A stretch of 64,000 bases of DNA from Piscinibacter aquaticus (GCA_007994965.1 VOPW01000001.1:1054001-1118000), one strand, 5' to 3'. Counted from the stretch's first letter, positions 9,904 through 23,265 are shown. Numbers and translations are program-made. Notes: a model not told the origin generated them from the sequence alone.

Positions 9904-11622
9904 TTACTCGCTCTTGCTGTTGTCCAGCTTGGCGCGCAGCAGGGCGCCCAGGCTGGTCGTGCCGGCGGTCTCGCGCTCGTTGCTGGCCGACAGGCGCTGC
10001 ATCGCTTCCTGCTGGTCGGCGCTGTCCTTCGCCTTGATCGACAACTGGATCGAACGCGTCTTGCGGTCGATGTTGATGATCAGCGCGGTGACCTCGTCGC
10101 CTTCCTTCAGCACGTTGCGCGCATCTTCCACGCGGTCGCGCGAGATTTCCGAGGCACGCAGGTAGCCCGTCACGTCGTCGTTGAGCTGGATCTCGGCGCC
10201 ACGCGCGTCGACCGTCTTGACCTTGCCGTTCACGGTCGCGCCGCGGTCATTGACCGAGGTGTAGCTGGTGAACGGGTCGCTGTCGAGCTGCTTGATGCCC
10301 AGCGAGATGCGCTCGCGGTCGACGTCGACGGCCAGCACCACGGCCTCGACTTCCTGACCCTTCTTGTAGTTGCGGACCGCGCTCTCGCCCGGCTCGTTCC
10401 ACGACAGGTCGGACAGGTGCACCAGGCCGTCGATGCCGGCAGCCAGGCCCACGAACACGCCGAAGTCGGTGATCGACTTGACCGGGCCCTTGACCTTGTC
10501 GCCGCGCTGCACGTTGGCCGCGAACTCTTCCCACGGGTTCGCCTTGCACTGCTTCATGCCCAGGCTGATGCGGCGCTTGTCCTCGTCGATCTCGAGCACC
10601 ATGACCTCGACCTCGTCGCCGAGCGAGACCACCTTGGCCGGGGCGACGTTCTTGTTGGTCCAGTCCATCTCGGAGACGTGCACCAGGCCCTCGATGCCCG
10701 GCTCGATCTCGACGAACGCGCCGTAGTCGGCGATGTTCGTGACCTTGCCGAACAGGCGCGTGCCCTGCGGGTAGCGGCGCGACACGCCGTGCCACGGGTC
10801 GTCACCCAGCTGCTTGATGCCCAGCGAGACGCGGTTCTTCTCGGCGTCGAACTTGAGCACCTTGGCCTGCAGTTCCTGGCCGACCTGAACGACTTCGCTC
10901 GGGTGGCGGACACGGCGCCAGGCCATGTCGGTGATGTGCAGCAGGCCGTCGATGCCGCCGAGGTCGACGAACGCGCCGTATTCGGTGATGTTCTTGACCA
11001 CGCCGTTGACGATGGCGCCTTCGGTCAGCGTCTCCAGCAGCTTGGCGCGCTCTTCACCCATCGAGGCCTCGACCACCGCGCGGCGCGACAGCACCACGTT
11101 GTTGCGCTTGCGGTCGAGCTTGATGACCTTGAACTCCATGGTCTTGCCCTCGAACGGCGTCATGTCCTTGACCGGACGCGTGTCGAGCAGCGAGCCGGGC
11201 AGGAAGGCGCGGATGCCGTTGACGAGGACCGTCAGGCCGCCCTTGACCTTGCCGTTGACCGTGCCGGTGACGAATTCGCCGGACTCCAGCGCCTTCTCCA
11301 GCGAGAGCCACGAGGCCGGGCGCTTGGCCTTGTCGCGCGACAGGATGGTGTCGCCGTAGCCGTTCTCGAGCGCGTCGATGGCCACCGAGACGAAATCGCC
11401 GACCTGGACCTCGAGGCCGCCGGTGTCGTTCTTGAATTCGTCGATGGGAATGTAGGCTTCCGACTTCAGGCCGGCATTGACCACCACGAAGTTGTAGTCG
11501 ACACGGACGACTTCGGCCGTGATGACCTCGCCACTGCGCATCTCCGAGCGCTTCAGCGATTCTTCGAACAGGGCGGCAAACGATTCGCCGCCTGCTTGGG
11601 TGGCTTGTTGGGTTTGGGACAT
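9904..11622 (-). CDS. rpsA: 30S ribosomal protein S1
   Basis: S1 binds mRNA on the 30S subunit and helps initiation on structured leaders. The 572-residue frame is intact and contains six S1/OB repeats. Examples are [17 protein letters not shown] in the first, [20 protein letters not shown] in the third and [20 protein letters not shown] in the fifth. I start at ATG 11622 (MSQTQQATQ), because the upstream extension of the open frame is not S1-like. It follows aroA-cmk by 107 bases on the same strand. That leader may carry the usual S1 autoregulatory site, but I see no clear structure to prove this. Confidence 0.97.
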   Translation of the reverse strand: MSQTQQATQAGGESFAALFEESLKRSEMRSGEVITAEVVRVDYNFVVVNAGLKSEAYIPIDEFKNDTGGLEVQVGDFVSVAIDALENGYGDTILSRDKAKRPASWLSLEKALESGEFVTGTVNGKVKGGLTVLVNGIRAFLPGSLLDTRPVKDMTPFEGKTMEFKVIKLDRKRNNVVLSRRAVVEASMGEERAKLLETLTEGAIVNGVVKNITEYGAFVDLGGIDGLLHITDMAWRRVRHPSEVVQVGQELQAKVLKFDAEKNRVSLGIKQLGDDPWHGVSRRYPQGTRLFGKVTNIADYGAFVEIEPGIEGLVHVSEMDWTNKNVAPAKVVSLGDEVEVMVLEIDEDKRRISLGMKQCKANPWEEFAANVQRGDKVKGPVKSITDFGVFVGLAAGIDGLVHLSDLSWNEPGESAVRNYKKGQEVEAVVLAVDVDRERISLGIKQLDSDPFTSYTSVNDRGATVNGKVKTVDARGAEIQLNDDVTGYLRASEISRDRVEDARNVLKEGDEVTALIINIDRKTRSIQLSIKAKDSADQQEAMQRLSASNERETAGTTSLGALLRAKLDNSKSE

Positions 11623-11729
11623 GGAGCTTCTCGGTGCAGCTTGCGCTGCGGGGTTGGGGTTGTCGATCCGCCGCCTTGGCGTGCCTTGCGGCACTGGAGG
11701 GAAGGCGACGGGCCTTCAGGACGCTCGGC

Positions 11730-13722
11730 TCAGCCGAACGGCCGACGCTGATTCCAGGCTTTCAGAACAACATCCATCGACGCTTCGACGGTGAGTTCCG
11801 AGTTGTCCAGCAACAGCGCGTCTTCGGCCGGCTTCAAGGGAGCGACGCTGCGGTTTCGATCCCGTTCGTCGCGCGCCTCGAGCTCCGCCCGAAGGGTCGA
11901 GATGTTAGCCGGAATTCCCTTTGAAATCAACTGCTTGTAGCGTCGCTCCGCCCGCGTCGCGGCGCTCGCGGTGAGGAAGACCTTGAGCGCAGCCCCGGGG
12001 AAGATCACCGTGCCCATGTCGCGCCCGTCGGCCACCAGGCCGGGAATGCGGCGGAACGACAGCTGCAGCTGGCGCAGCGCCTCGCGCACGGCCGGCCGGG
12101 CCGAGACCTTGGAGGCCATTGCGCCGACCTCCTCGGCCCGCAGCGCATCGGCCACGTTCTCTTCGCCGAGGTGGGCGTCGCCATGCAGGAAGTGCAGCGG
12201 CAGCGTGGCGGCGATGCGCGCCAGCGCCGTTTCGTCGTCGGGCGCCACACCGGTCCGCATGGCGACCAGCGCGGTCGCGCGGTAGACGGCGCCCGAGTCG
12301 AGAAAGTGATAGCCCAGGGCCTTCGCGACGGCACTGGCCAGCGTGCCTTTGCCGGAGGCCGTGGGGCCGTCGACGGCAATCACCGGCACCGCCTCGACCG
12401 GCGTGCGGACGAGGTCGAACAAGGCCTCGAAGTAGTCGGGGAAGGTCTTGCCGACGCATTTCGGGTCGAGGATGCGCACCGGCACGCCGCCGAAGGCGGC
12501 CAGCGAGAAGCACATCGCCACCCGGTGGTCGTCGTAGGTGTGGATGGCGGCCGGCGTGAGCGTCGCCGGCGGCGTCACCGCGATGAAATCGGCGCCTTCC
12601 TCGACCGTGGCGCCGAGCTTGCGCAGTTCGGTGGCCATCGCGGCGATGCGATCGGTTTCCTTGACACGCCAGCTGGCGATGTTGGTCAGCCGCGTCGTGC
12701 CCTGCGCGAACAGCGCCATCACGGCGAGTGTCATCGCCGCATCGGGAATGTGGTTGCAATCGAGATCGATGGCCTGCAGCGGCCACCGGCCGCGCCGCAC
12801 CTCGAGGTAGCCGGGACCGCTGGCGACTTCCGCGCCCATCGCCTGTGCCGCTTCGACGAAGCGGATATCGCCCTGGATCGAATCGGTGCCCACGCCTTCG
12901 ATGCGCACCGGCGCATCGACCGCGGCGATGGCGCCGAGCGCGACGAAGTAGGAGGCCGACGACGCGTCGCCCTCGACATGCACGCGCCCCGGCGAGCGGT
13001 AGGCGCTGCTCTGGGGAATCGTGAAACGCTGCCAGCCTTCGCGCCGCACCGCGATGCCGAAGCGCGCCAGCAGGTTCAGCGTGATCTCGACGTAGGGCTT
13101 GGAGATCAGCTCGCCTTCCACCTCGACGACGAGGTCGCGCTCCTGCGCCACCAGGGGCAATGCCAGCAGCAAGGCGGTGAGGAACTGGCTGGAGACATCG
13201 CCGCGCACGCGGATCGGCTGGCCGGTCTGCAGCCGGCCGCCGGCCTCGCCGCGCAGCCGCAGCGGCGGATAGCCGTCGTTGCCCGTGCAGTCGATGCGGC
13301 AGCCGAGCTGGCGCAGCGCATCGACCAGTCGCCGATCGGGCGCTCGTGCATGCGCGGCACGCCGGAGAGCGTGAAGTCGCCGCCCTGGGTCGCGGCCAAC
13401 AGCGCCAGCGCGGCGGTCAGCGGCCGCATCGCGGTGCCGGCATTGCCGAGGAACAGGCTGGCCTCGCTTGTCGCGAGCCGCCCGCCCAGGCCGGTCACCC
13501 TCAGGACTTCGCCGCTTCGTTCGATGCCGCAGCCGAGCGTCTGCAGCGCCGCCAGCATCACCTGCGTGTCGTCGGAATCGAGCAGGTCGTGGATCTCGGT
13601 CGTGCCGGCACTCAGGCCGGCCAGCAGCAGAACCCGGTTGGAGATGCTCTTCGAGCCGGGCAGGCGTACCACCCCGGCGGCGGTGCCGAGCGCGGGAGAT
13701 CGAGAAATCGGGTCGTGTACAT
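11730..13722 (-). CDS. aroA-cmk: Fused 3-phosphoshikimate 1-carboxyvinyltransferase / cytidylate kinase
   Basis: A fusion of EPSP synthase (residues 1 to about 435) with CMP kinase (about 440-664). AroA features: [17 protein letters not shown] near the N-terminus, [17 protein letters not shown], and [23 protein letters not shown] features: the P-loop [20 protein letters not shown] and [11 protein letters not shown]. The halves join in one continuous frame near 12400 with a very short linker. Two single-base deletions are inferred, near 13695 (after [10 protein letters not shown]) and near 13335. The start is ATG 13722; with it, pheA, tyrA, aroA and cmk are adjacent in this order. The fused arrangement is known in Burkholderiales; separate genes are the rule elsewhere. 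Confidence 0.93.
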
Positions 13723-13754
13723 CGGCACGGCGGGCAGCGCAGCGCCCGCGCCAC

Positions 13755-14633
13755 TCAGCGGTTGGTCTTGCCGGCACCCATGTGCCAGCCGCCGCGGGCT
13801 TCGGAAGCCTTGCGGATCAGGTCCTCGAGCGCCTCGGCATTGCCCGACTTCATCACGTGCTCCATCGCGTCGAGCGCATGCCGGAAGCGCAGCGTCTGCT
13901 TCAGGATCTCTTCGCGGTTGGACATCAGGATGTCGCGCCACACTGTCGGGTCGCTGGCCGCGATGCGGGTGAAGTCACGAAATCCGGGGCCGGCCAGCGA
14001 GAGGAAGTCTCGGCCCGCCGGTTGGTGCGCCACCGAGTTGAAGTAGGCGAAGGCGAGCAGGTGCGGCAGGTGGCTCACGGCGGCGAAGGCGGCGTCGTGG
14101 TTCTCCGGCGTCATGCGCAGCACCTGCGCGCCGATCGCCGCCCAGCAGTCGGTGGCCTTCTGCACCAGCTCGGGCGAGGTCTGCGGCAGCGGCGTCAGGA
14201 TCACCTGGCGGCCGCTGTACAGCGCGGCATCCGCATGGGCGATGCCGGCCACTTCCTTGCCGGCGATCGGGTGCGCCGGCACGAAGCTGGGCACACGCTC
14301 CTTCAGCACGCGCCGCGCGGCGTCGACCACGTCGCGCTTGGTCGAGCCCACGTCCATGAACAGCACGCCGGGCTCGACGAGGTGGCGGATGGCCTTGAAC
14401 GTCGCCTCGGTAGCGGCCACCGGCACGGCGATCAGCACGATGTCCGAGCCCGACACCGCCAGCAGCGCCGATTCGGCCGACTGGTCGATCACACCGAGCT
14501 GGCGCGCCTTCTCGGTGGTCGAGGGCGACTTGCTGTAGCCGATCACCCGTTTGACCAGGCCGGCGCGCTTGAGCGCCAGCGCGAAGGAGCCGCCCATCAA
14601 ACCGCAACCGATGACGCCGAGCTGGTTGAACAT
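13755..14633 (-). CDS. tyrA: Prephenate dehydrogenase
   Basis: NAD(P)-dependent oxidative decarboxylation of prephenate (or arogenate) to 4-hydroxyphenylpyruvate (or tyrosine). The 292-residue frame is unbroken. The Rossmann motif [20 protein letters not shown] is at residues 6-25, the substrate loop PAHPIAGKE at about 120, and [15 protein letters not shown] is the helical dimerisation region. There is no chorismate mutase or ACT domain, so it is the monofunctional type. It lies 12 bases after pheA and 32 before aroA-cmk, forming an aromatic biosynthesis operon. Confidence 0.93.
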   Translation of the reverse strand: MFNQLGVIGCGLMGGSFALALKRAGLVKRVIGYSKSPSTTEKARQLGVIDQSAESALLAVSGSDIVLIAVPVAATEATFKAIRHLVEPGVLFMDVGSTKRDVVDAARRVLKERVPSFVPAHPIAGKEVAGIAHADAALYSGRQVILTPLPQTSPELVQKATDCWAAIGAQVLRMTPENHDAAFAAVSHLPHLLAFAYFNSVAHQPAGRDFLSLAGPGFRDFTRIAASDPTVWRDILMSNREEILKQTLRFRHALDAMEHVMKSGNAEALEDLIRKASEARGGWHMGAGKTNR

Positions 14634-14645
14634 CCTGAAAACCGG

Positions 14646-15752
14646 TCAGTGCACGTCGATGGGGTAGGTCCCCAGCAACTTGAAGAAGGCGCAGACGGCG
14701 CGAAGCTCCTGCATGGCCGCCGCCACATGCGGCTGGTCGGGATGACCCTGCAGGTCGATGTAGAAGTAGTACTCCCACTGGCCCGAGCGCGCCGGCCGCG
14801 ACTCGAAGCGCGTCATCGAGACGTCGTGCTTCTTCAGCGGCACGAGCATGTCGTGCACCGCGCCGGGCCGGTTGGCCACCGAAACCACGAGGCTGGTGCA
14901 GTCGTGGCCCGAGGCCGCCGGCCGCGGGTGGCGGTCGGGGTGGGCGAGGATCGCGAAGCGGGTGCGGTTGTGGGCTTCGTCCTGGATGGCCGGCGAGACG
15001 ACGTGCAGGCCGAATTCGCTGCCCGCGCGCTCGCTGGCGATCGCGGCAATGGACGCGTCGGCGGCTGCGAGCCGCGCCCCTTCGGCATTGCTGGCCACCG
15101 GGCGGCGCTCGGCGTGCGGCAGGTGCAGCGACAGCCAGCCGTGGCACTGCGCCAGCGCCTGCGGGTGGGCACACACGGCGGTGATGCCCTCCAGCGAGTT
15201 CTCGCGGCGCAGCAGGTTGTGGCGCACCAGCAGGCTGGTCTCGCCGATGATGAACAGCGGCGTGGTCAGGAACAGGTCGAGCGAGCGGGTGACCACGCCT
15301 TCGGTGGAGTTCTCCACCGGCACCACGCCGAAATCGGCCGAGCCGGCCACGGTGTTGTGCAGCACCTCGTCGAAGTTGGCGCAGGGCACCTTGACGATCG
15401 ACGAGCCGAAGAAGCCGAGCGCAGCCTCCTCGCTGAAGGTGCCGGCCGGCCCGAGGTAGGCCACGCGGGTGGGCGTCTCGAGCGCGCGGCAGGCCGACAT
15501 GATCTCGCGCCAGATCGGCGCCACGCTCTCCGAGCGCAGCGGGCCGGGGTTCGCGGCCTTCAGGCCATCGATCACCTGCGCCTCGCGCTCGGGGCGGAAC
15601 ACCACCGAGCCTTCCTGCTTCTTGAGCTCGCCGACCTTCAGCGCCAGGCCGGCGCGGCGGTTGAGCAGCGCCAGCAGTTCGCGATCGACGCCATCGATCT
15701 GATGGCGCAGGGCGAGCAGATCGGGGTGTGGCGCGGTCGGGGAATCAGCCAT
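14646..15752 (-). CDS. pheA: Chorismate mutase / prephenate dehydratase
   Basis: The bifunctional P-protein of phenylalanine synthesis. The chorismate mutase domain occupies about residues 8-95 (LLALRHQIDGVDRELLALLN). The prephenate dehydratase domain follows from TRVAYLGPAGTFSEEAA, with the signature HNRTRFAIL. The ACT regulatory domain at the C-terminus has NRPGAVHDML and the ESRP motif, which bind phenylalanine for feedback inhibition. I prefer ATG 15752 (MADSPT) to the in-frame ATG four codons upstream. The usual Burkholderiales neighbour serC is absent between this gene and gyrA. Confidence 0.94.
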   Translation of the reverse strand: MADSPTAPHPDLLALRHQIDGVDRELLALLNRRAGLALKVGELKKQEGSVVFRPEREAQVIDGLKAANPGPLRSESVAPIWREIMSACRALETPTRVAYLGPAGTFSEEAALGFFGSSIVKVPCANFDEVLHNTVAGSADFGVVPVENSTEGVVTRSLDLFLTTPLFIIGETSLLVRHNLLRRENSLEGITAVCAHPQALAQCHGWLSLHLPHAERRPVASNAEGARLAAADASIAAIASERAGSEFGLHVVSPAIQDEAHNRTRFAILAHPDRHPRPAASGHDCTSLVVSVANRPGAVHDMLVPLKKHDVSMTRFESRPARSGQWEYYFYIDLQGHPDQPHVAAAMQELRAVCAFFKLLGTYPIDVH

Positions 15753-15773
15753 GGCGTGACGCAAATTGTCGCA

Positions 15774-16341
15774 TCACTTCGAGGCCGGCTTGGCCGCCTT
15801 CGGGGCCGATGCGGCCGGCGCCGGCGCTGCGTTCAGCGTGGCCTGGAGCTTGCGCTGCAGCGCCTGCAGCTTCGGATCGAGCAGCGGCCCGGCCTCCGCC
15901 ACCAGCTTCTGCATGAAGCTGTTCTGCAGCTCGGGCAGCTGCTGCTGGAATTTCTTGTTCACCGGCGATTCGAGCGGGCCACCAGCTGGCGCAGTTCGTC
16001 TTCGCTGAACTTCTCCTCCAGCTGCGCACCGTAGACCGACGGCGCGATCTTCACCGCGCGCTCGGCCAGCACCGGCGTCGACTCCTCGACGAACTTGCGG
16101 ATGTCGGCATCGATGCTCTTGGCCACGGCCTCGCGCCGGGCCGGCGGCACCTGGGCCTGAAGCGTCGCCGCGGCGGCCTGCATCATCTGCACCGCCGGGC
16201 GCTCGACGATGTTGCGGGCCGGGCCCTCGATGCTGGCTTGCTGCAGCTGCAGCACCTTCGCCACCAGTTCCTTCTTCGTGCTGCCCTGGGCGTGGGCCAG
16301 CGAGACGCAGGCGACCAGCGCCAGGGCGAAGGCAGCACGCA

Positions 16342-16342
<1 letters not shown>
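15774..16342 (-). CDS. DUF2059 domain secreted protein (frameshifted)
   Basis: A protein of about 189 residues with a signal peptide ([18 protein letters not shown]) and a helical DUF2059 domain: two repeats around [20 protein letters not shown] and [14 protein letters not shown], the pattern typical of this family. One missing base near 15975 joins LRQLVAR to the C-terminal half [19 protein letters not shown]. The tail is Ala/Pro/Lys-rich. Function is unknown. The start overlaps the stop of gyrA (ATGA), a common placement for DUF2059 genes in this order. Confidence 0.8.
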
Positions 16343-18946
<2,604 letters not shown>

Positions 18947-19220
18947 GCGAGGGGTGAGCGCGGGCTCGATGAGACGCAAGGACAAGCACGGCGCGGCCGC
19001 GCCGTGCGAAACAGTCGATTGTAAGTGCCGCGGCTTGTCGCACGAGAGCAACATCGATCGGGACGACTCCGGGACCCTGGCCAAAATCCCGTCTGCCGAA
19101 AGCGCTATGGCACAATCCCGCGTCGGTGGTCAGCGCCCGTGCAACGGGGTTTACCAGCACCATCCGAACCCGGGTCGGACGTCATTGCAGACCAACTGCT
19201 CAATTCCCGAGAGGAGAATC

Positions 19221-19898
19221 ATGAAGAAACTGAACACGGTGGCCTCGCTCTTCGCAACCGCTGCCCTGGCTGCTGCCGCCTCGGGCGTGTCGGCCCAGAC
19301 CGTCGTCGACAACTGGGTCGACAGCAACGGCAACGTCTGGAAGAACGGCACGAACGAACTGTGCTGGCGCGACACCAACTGGACCCCGGCCACCGCCAAG
19401 GAAGAGTGCGACGGCGCGCCGAAGAAGGCCGCCCCGGCGCCTGCCCCGGCCCCGGCTCCGGCCCCCGCTCCGGCGCCGGCCCCCGCCCCGGCCCCGGCTG
19501 CGCCGCCGGCCGCTCCGGCTGCCCCGGCTGCCCCGACCAGCGAGAAGGTCACCTTCGCTGCCGACGCCTTCTTCGACACCGACAAGGCCGTGCTGAAGCC
19601 CGAGGGCAAGGCCAAGCTGGATGATCTGGTCAGCAAGATGGCCGGCATCAACCTCGAAGTCATCATCGCTGTCGGCCACACCGACAGCGACGGCTCCGAC
19701 GCCTACAACCAGAAGCTGTCGGTGCGCCGCGCCGAGGCCGTCAAGGACTACCTGACGGGCAAGGGCGTCGAGAAGAACCGCGTCTACACCGAAGGCAAGG
19801 GCGAGAAGCAGCCCGTGGCCGACAACAAGACCAAGGAAGGCAAGGCGAAGAACCGCCGCGTCGAGATCGAGGTCGTCGGTACCCGCACCAAGAAGTGA
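19221..19898 (+). CDS. ompA: OmpA family outer membrane protein
   Basis: A 225-residue precursor with a signal peptide (residues 1-25), a short N-terminal domain with two Cys (ELCWRDTNW, KEECDGA) typical of Burkholderiales OmpA-like proteins, a Pro-Ala linker of about 40 residues, and a C-terminal OmpA peptidoglycan-binding domain with VGHTDSDGSDAYNQKLSVRR and NRRVEIEV. It lacks the eight-stranded barrel of enterobacterial OmpA, so it probably tethers the envelope to peptidoglycan. A strong ribosome site (GAGGAG) precedes the ATG and a textbook terminator follows the stop, so it is a monocistronic and probably highly expressed gene. Confidence 0.92.
   Translation: MKKLNTVASLFATAALAAAASGVSAQTVVDNWVDSNGNVWKNGTNELCWRDTNWTPATAKEECDGAPKKAAPAPAPAPAPAPAPAPAPAPAPAAPPAAPAAPAAPTSEKVTFAADAFFDTDKAVLKPEGKAKLDDLVSKMAGINLEVIIAVGHTDSDGSDAYNQKLSVRRAEAVKDYLTGKGVEKNRVYTEGKGEKQPVADNKTKEGKAKNRRVEIEVVGTRTKK
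19430..19530 (+). repeat. Short tandem CCGGCN/CCCCGG repeats encoding a Pro-Ala linker
   Basis: Within ompA, alternating Pro and Ala codons (GCC/GCT/GCG and CCG/CCC/CCT) form a degenerate hexanucleotide tandem array. The synonymous variation keeps the DNA from being a perfect repeat. The linker spaces the peptidoglycan-binding domain from the N-terminal domain, and its length is likely to vary between strains. Confidence 0.7.
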
Positions 19899-19920
19899 TC
19901 CTCGGATCCTTCTGAGCAAC

Positions 19921-19950
19921 GAAACCCCGCCTCGGCGGGGTTTCTTCTTT
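19921..19950 (+). terminator. Rho-independent terminator of ompA
   Basis: An 11-bp GC-rich stem (GAAACCCCGCC pairing with GGCGGGGTTTC) with a tiny loop, followed by TTTCTTCTTT. It lies 22 bases after the ompA stop and before ubiG. It is the clearest intrinsic terminator in the window. Confidence 0.92.
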
Positions 19951-19994
19951 CTGGGCCGGCGCGGATCGGTGCGGCCCTTCGCTAGCATTGCCGC

Positions 19995-20705
19995 ATGGAC
20001 ACCACCACCAACGCCGACCCCCAGGAACTCGCCAAGTTCAGCGAACTCGCCCACCGCTGGTGGGATCCGGAGAGCGAGTTCCGCCCGCTGCACCAGATCA
20101 ACCCGCTGCGCCTGGACTGGATCTGCGGCCTCGTGCCGCTGGCCGGCAAGAAGGTGCTCGACGTGGGCTGTGGCGGCGGCATCCTCTCCGACGCGATGGC
20201 TCGCCGCGGTGCCGACGTGCTCGGCATCGATCTGGCCAGCAAGCCGCTGAAGGTGGCGCAGCTGCATGCGATGGAAGCCGGGACGGCATCGGTGCGCTAC
20301 CGGGAGGTGGCGGCCGAGGCGCTCGCCGCCGAATCACCGGCGGCCTTCGATGTCGTGACCTGCATGGAGATGCTCGAGCACGTGCCCGACCCGTCGTCGG
20401 TCGTGCGCGCCTGTGCCACGCTCGTGAAGCCGGGCGGCTGGGTGTTCTTCTCCACCATCAACCGCAATCCCAAGTCCTTTCTCTTCGCCATCGTCGGCGC
20501 CGAGCACATCCTCAAGCTGCTGCCCAAGGGCACGCACGAGTACGCACGCTTCATCCGCCCGAGCGAGCTGACACGCTGGAGCCGAGATGCCGGCCTCGAC
20601 GCCACCGCCACGCGGGGACTCGAATACAACCCGATCACGCGGCGCTACTGGCTCTCGGCCGACACCAGCGTCAACTACATGATCGCCTGCCGGAAGTCGG
20701 CATGA
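19995..20705 (+). CDS. ubiG: Ubiquinone biosynthesis O-methyltransferase UbiG
   Basis: The SAM-dependent enzyme that makes both O-methylations in ubiquinone synthesis. The 236-residue frame is intact. Family marks: [20 protein letters not shown] at the N-terminus, SAM motif [18 protein letters not shown] (about residues 54-70), and [12 protein letters not shown] (about 118-129). The C-terminus contains [19 protein letters not shown], typical of UbiG and distinct from UbiE. Its last codons overlap the start of gph (ATGA). Confidence 0.95.
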   Translation: MDTTTNADPQELAKFSELAHRWWDPESEFRPLHQINPLRLDWICGLVPLAGKKVLDVGCGGGILSDAMARRGADVLGIDLASKPLKVAQLHAMEAGTASVRYREVAAEALAAESPAAFDVVTCMEMLEHVPDPSSVVRACATLVKPGGWVFFSTINRNPKSFLFAIVGAEHILKLLPKGTHEYARFIRPSELTRWSRDAGLDATATRGLEYNPITRRYWLSADTSVNYMIACRKSA

Positions 20706-21367
20706 CGCTGGCCGTCAGCGCCGTGCTGTTCGATCTGGACGGCACGCTGATCGACTCCGCTCCCGATCTCGCCGGCGCCGGCAACGACATGCGTTCGGCG
20801 CGGGGTCTGCCCGAACTGCCGCTGGCGCACTTCCGGCCGATGGTGGGCTCCGGCGCGCGCGGCATGCTGGCGCGCGCGCTCGACGTGCATCCTGGCCACG
20901 CCGAGTTCGAGGCGCTGCGCGACGAGTTCCTGCGGCGCTACGAGAGCCGCATGACACGCGAGACACGCGTCTTCGCCGAAGTGCGGCCGGTGCTCGACGC
21001 GCTGAACGCGTCGCGCCGGCCGTGGGGCATCGTCACCAACAAGGCCACCCGCTTCGCCGAGCCGCTGGCGCGCGCGCTCGGCCTGCTCGACGAGGCGGCC
21101 ACGCTGGTGTGCGGCGACACCACGCCGCACGCCAAGCCGCACCCGGCGCCACTGCTGGAGGCCGGGCGGCGCCTGGGCGTCCGTGCCGAGCACTGCATCT
21201 ACGTCGGCGATGACCTGCGCGACATGCAGGCCGGCCATGCCGCCGGCATGACCACGGTGGCAGCGGCCTGGGGCTACCTCGGCGAAGGCGAGGCCATCGA
21301 CGCCTGGGGCGCCACGCATCTCATCGAAAAGCCCGCCGAGCTCTTGAAGCTGCTCGGACTGGCCTAA
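20702..21367 (+). CDS. gph: Phosphoglycolate phosphatase (HAD family)
   Basis: A 221-residue HAD-superfamily phosphatase. Motif I is [10 protein letters not shown] (catalytic Asp pair, residues 9-18), motif II is IVTNKA, and motif IV is [17 protein letters not shown]. The cap domain lies between motifs I and II. Directly after ubiG, the betaproteobacterial gene is usually called gph and removes 2-phosphoglycolate. The start overlaps ubiG, so they are translationally coupled. Substrate specificity is inferred from context; a broader HAD phosphatase remains possible. Confidence 0.9.
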   Translation: MTLAVSAVLFDLDGTLIDSAPDLAGAGNDMRSARGLPELPLAHFRPMVGSGARGMLARALDVHPGHAEFEALRDEFLRRYESRMTRETRVFAEVRPVLDALNASRRPWGIVTNKATRFAEPLARALGLLDEAATLVCGDTTPHAKPHPAPLLEAGRRLGVRAEHCIYVGDDLRDMQAGHAAGMTTVAAAWGYLGEGEAIDAWGATHLIEKPAELLKLLGLA

Positions 21368-21379
21368 ACTACCGGGCTT

Positions 21380-21739
21380 GGGGCTGACCTGGCTTCGACG
21401 TGGGTGCGGAGTTGGTTCAGGGGCATGCCGAGCACCAGTACGCTCGTAAATCCACTGGAACAAAGTAACTGCGAACGACGAACGTTTCGCCCTCGCCGCT
21501 TAACACCGGTGAGCTTCTCAACGGTTGGCCGATGGGCCGGGCCCGCAAGGGCTGAGAAGTCATTCACATCGGCTGGCATCGCACCGGGTCACTCGGTGCG
21601 GCGCGAGACTCAGTGACTGGCGGGTGAGGTAGCGTGCCGCTGCGCGACCGGACCCGCGAGACTCAAATCAGACGGCTACGCATGTAGAACTGGCCAGCGA
21701 TGGCTTGCGGACGGGGGTTCGATTCCCCCAGCTCCACCA
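21380..21739 (+). ncRNA. ssrA: Transfer-messenger RNA (tmRNA)
   Basis: tmRNA rescues stalled ribosomes. The 5' end GGGGCUG pairs with the 3' end CAGCUCC before ACCA, forming the acceptor stem. The T-arm sequence GGGGGTTCGATTCCCCC lies near the 3' end. The open frame 21471-21503 reads ANDERFALAA and stop, so the full tag is A plus ANDERFALAA, the betaproteobacterial type. The RNA is one piece of about 360 nt. It begins 12 bases after the gph stop, and thyA is convergent downstream. Confidence 0.97.
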
Positions 21740-21753
21740 AACACCTCGGCGGT

Positions 21754-22578
21754 TCACACCGCCACCGGCGCCTTGATCGCCGCATGGTGCTGGTACTCCA
21801 GCACCTCGAAATCCTCGTACGCGTAGTCGAAGATCGATGCCGGCCGCCGCTTGATGTTCAGCAGCGGGTACGGATACGGCGAGCGCGACAGCTGCAGCTC
21901 GACCTGCTCGAAGTGGTTGCTGTAGATGTGGCAGTCGCCGCCGGTCCAGACGAAATCGCCCACTTCGAGGTCGCACTGCTGCGCCAGCATGTGGGTCAGC
22001 AGCGCGTAGCTCGCGATGTTGAACGGAACGCCGAGGAAGATGTCGGCGCTGCGCTGGTACAGCTGGCACGACAGCCGTCCTTCGGCCACGTAGAACTGGA
22101 AGAAGGCGTGGCAAGGCATCAGCGCCATCTTCGGCAGATCGGCCACGTTCCACGCGCTGACGATGATGCGGCGTGAGTCGGGATTGTTCTTGAGCTGCTT
22201 GACGACCTCGGCGATCTGGTCGATCTGGCCACCATCGGGCGTCGGCCAGCTGCGCCACTGCACGCCGTAGACGGGGCCCAGGTCGCCATCGGGCTTCGCC
22301 CATTCGTCCCAGATCGTTACGCCGCGCTCCTGCAGCCACTTCGCATTCGAGTCGCCGCGCAGGAACCACAGCAGCTCCAGGATGATGGACTTCAGGTGCA
22401 CCTTCTTCGTGGTGACCAGCGGGAAGCCCTCGCGCAGGTCGAAGCGCATCTGGTGGCCGAACACGCTGCGCGTGCCGGTGCCGGTGCGGTCGGACTTCGT
22501 CACGCCATGGGTGTAGACGTGGCGCACGAAGTCTTCGTACTGGGAACGAACCGGGCGGGGCGAGGCGGGGGTCTGCAT
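21754..22578 (-). CDS. thyA: Thymidylate synthase
   Basis: Makes dTMP from dUMP with methylene-tetrahydrofolate. The 274-residue frame is intact: the N-terminal [20 protein letters not shown], the nucleophile Cys in [13 protein letters not shown] (about residue 155), and [20 protein letters not shown] after it. The C-terminal Val is the usual end (APVAV). The common downstream partner folA is not here; the gene ends 15 bases from the 3' end of tmRNA on the opposite strand. Confidence 0.96.
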   Translation of the reverse strand: MQTPASPRPVRSQYEDFVRHVYTHGVTKSDRTGTGTRSVFGHQMRFDLREGFPLVTTKKVHLKSIILELLWFLRGDSNAKWLQERGVTIWDEWAKPDGDLGPVYGVQWRSWPTPDGGQIDQIAEVVKQLKNNPDSRRIIVSAWNVADLPKMALMPCHAFFQFYVAEGRLSCQLYQRSADIFLGVPFNIASYALLTHMLAQQCDLEVGDFVWTGGDCHIYSNHFEQVELQLSRSPYPYPLLNIKRRPASIFDYAYEDFEVLEYQHHAAIKAPVAV

Positions 22579-22602
22579 CGCCCGGATTCTAGGAGCGCGT
22601 GA

Positions 22603-23265
22603 TCAGCTCTGCGGCGGCGCCGGCTCGCGCAGGAAGATCTCGACGCGGCGGTTCTGCGCGCGGCCGGCATCGCTGGCGTTGTCGGCCACCGGCTCGCGCG
22701 AGCCGCGGCCTTCGGTCTCGACGCGCGTCGGCGCCACGCCGCGGCCGGCAAGATAGTCGCGCACGCTGTGGGCGCGGTCGATCGACAGCGGGTTGTTGAT
22801 CGCATCGCTGCCGGTGCTGTCGGTGTGGCCGACGATGCGCACGCGCATGGTCGGGTCCAGGCCTTGTGCGAACTGATCGAGCACCGGGCGCATCTGCGGC
22901 TTGATCGCGGCGCGCCCCACGTCGAACGAGAAGTCGCTCGGCACGTTGACCTTCAGTTCGTTCTGCGCCGTGCGCTCCACGCCGATGCCGGTGCCGGCGG
23001 TGGCCTTCTCCATCGCGGCGCGCTTCTCTTCCATGCGCTTGGACCAGAGGTTGCCGGCCACCGCGCCCACCGCGCCGCCGACCACCGCACCGGTGCCGGC
23101 CTTGCCGCCGGTGGCCGAGCTCAGCACGCCGCCGACCACGGCGCCGATGGCCGCGCCGGTGGCGGTGCCCTTCTCGCGCTCGCTCATGTTGGCGCAGCCG
23201 GCGAGCAGCGCCGCGGCGGCAGTGACGGCAAGGGCCGGGGTGCGAAGCGAAGTCGTCTTCTTCAT
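22603..23265 (-). CDS. OmpA-family lipoprotein with glycine-zipper domain
   Basis: A 220-residue outer-membrane lipoprotein. The signal peptide ends in the lipobox LLAGC (Cys at about residue 24). A glycine-zipper segment follows ([18 protein letters not shown], about residues 37-54), then an OmpA-like domain with [30 protein letters not shown] and NRRVEIFL. The layout matches YiaD-type proteins, thought to hold the outer membrane to peptidoglycan. ATG 23265 follows a good ribosome site (GGAGAA) and gives a proper signal peptide. Confidence 0.88.
   Translation of the reverse strand: MKKTTSLRTPALAVTAAAALLAGCANMSEREKGTATGAAIGAVVGGVLSSATGGKAGTGAVVGGAVGAVAGNLWSKRMEEKRAAMEKATAGTGIGVERTAQNELKVNVPSDFSFDVGRAAIKPQMRPVLDQFAQGLDPTMRVRIVGHTDSTGSDAINNPLSIDRAHSVRDYLAGRGVAPTRVETEGRGSREPVADNASDAGRAQNRRVEIFLREPAPPQS

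Noticed and set aside
9334..11751. An 805-residue plus-strand open frame over ihfB and rpsA
   Set aside because: Antisense to rpsA; composition (repeated LDL/DHRA-like runs) reflects the complement of S1 repeats, not a protein.
12171..16034. A 1287-residue open frame on the plus strand opposite aroA-cmk, tyrA and pheA
   Set aside because: It is the antisense shadow of genes with GC-rich third positions. It is His/Arg/Gly-rich, has no domain and spans several real genes.
19430..19530. CRISPR or minisatellite in ompA
   Set aside because: The array is a degenerate Pro-Ala coding repeat with no spacers and lies in frame within a real gene.
21660..21739. A separate tRNA gene at the end of tmRNA
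   Set aside because: The T-arm and CCA end belong to the tRNA-like domain of ssrA; there is no anticodon arm.
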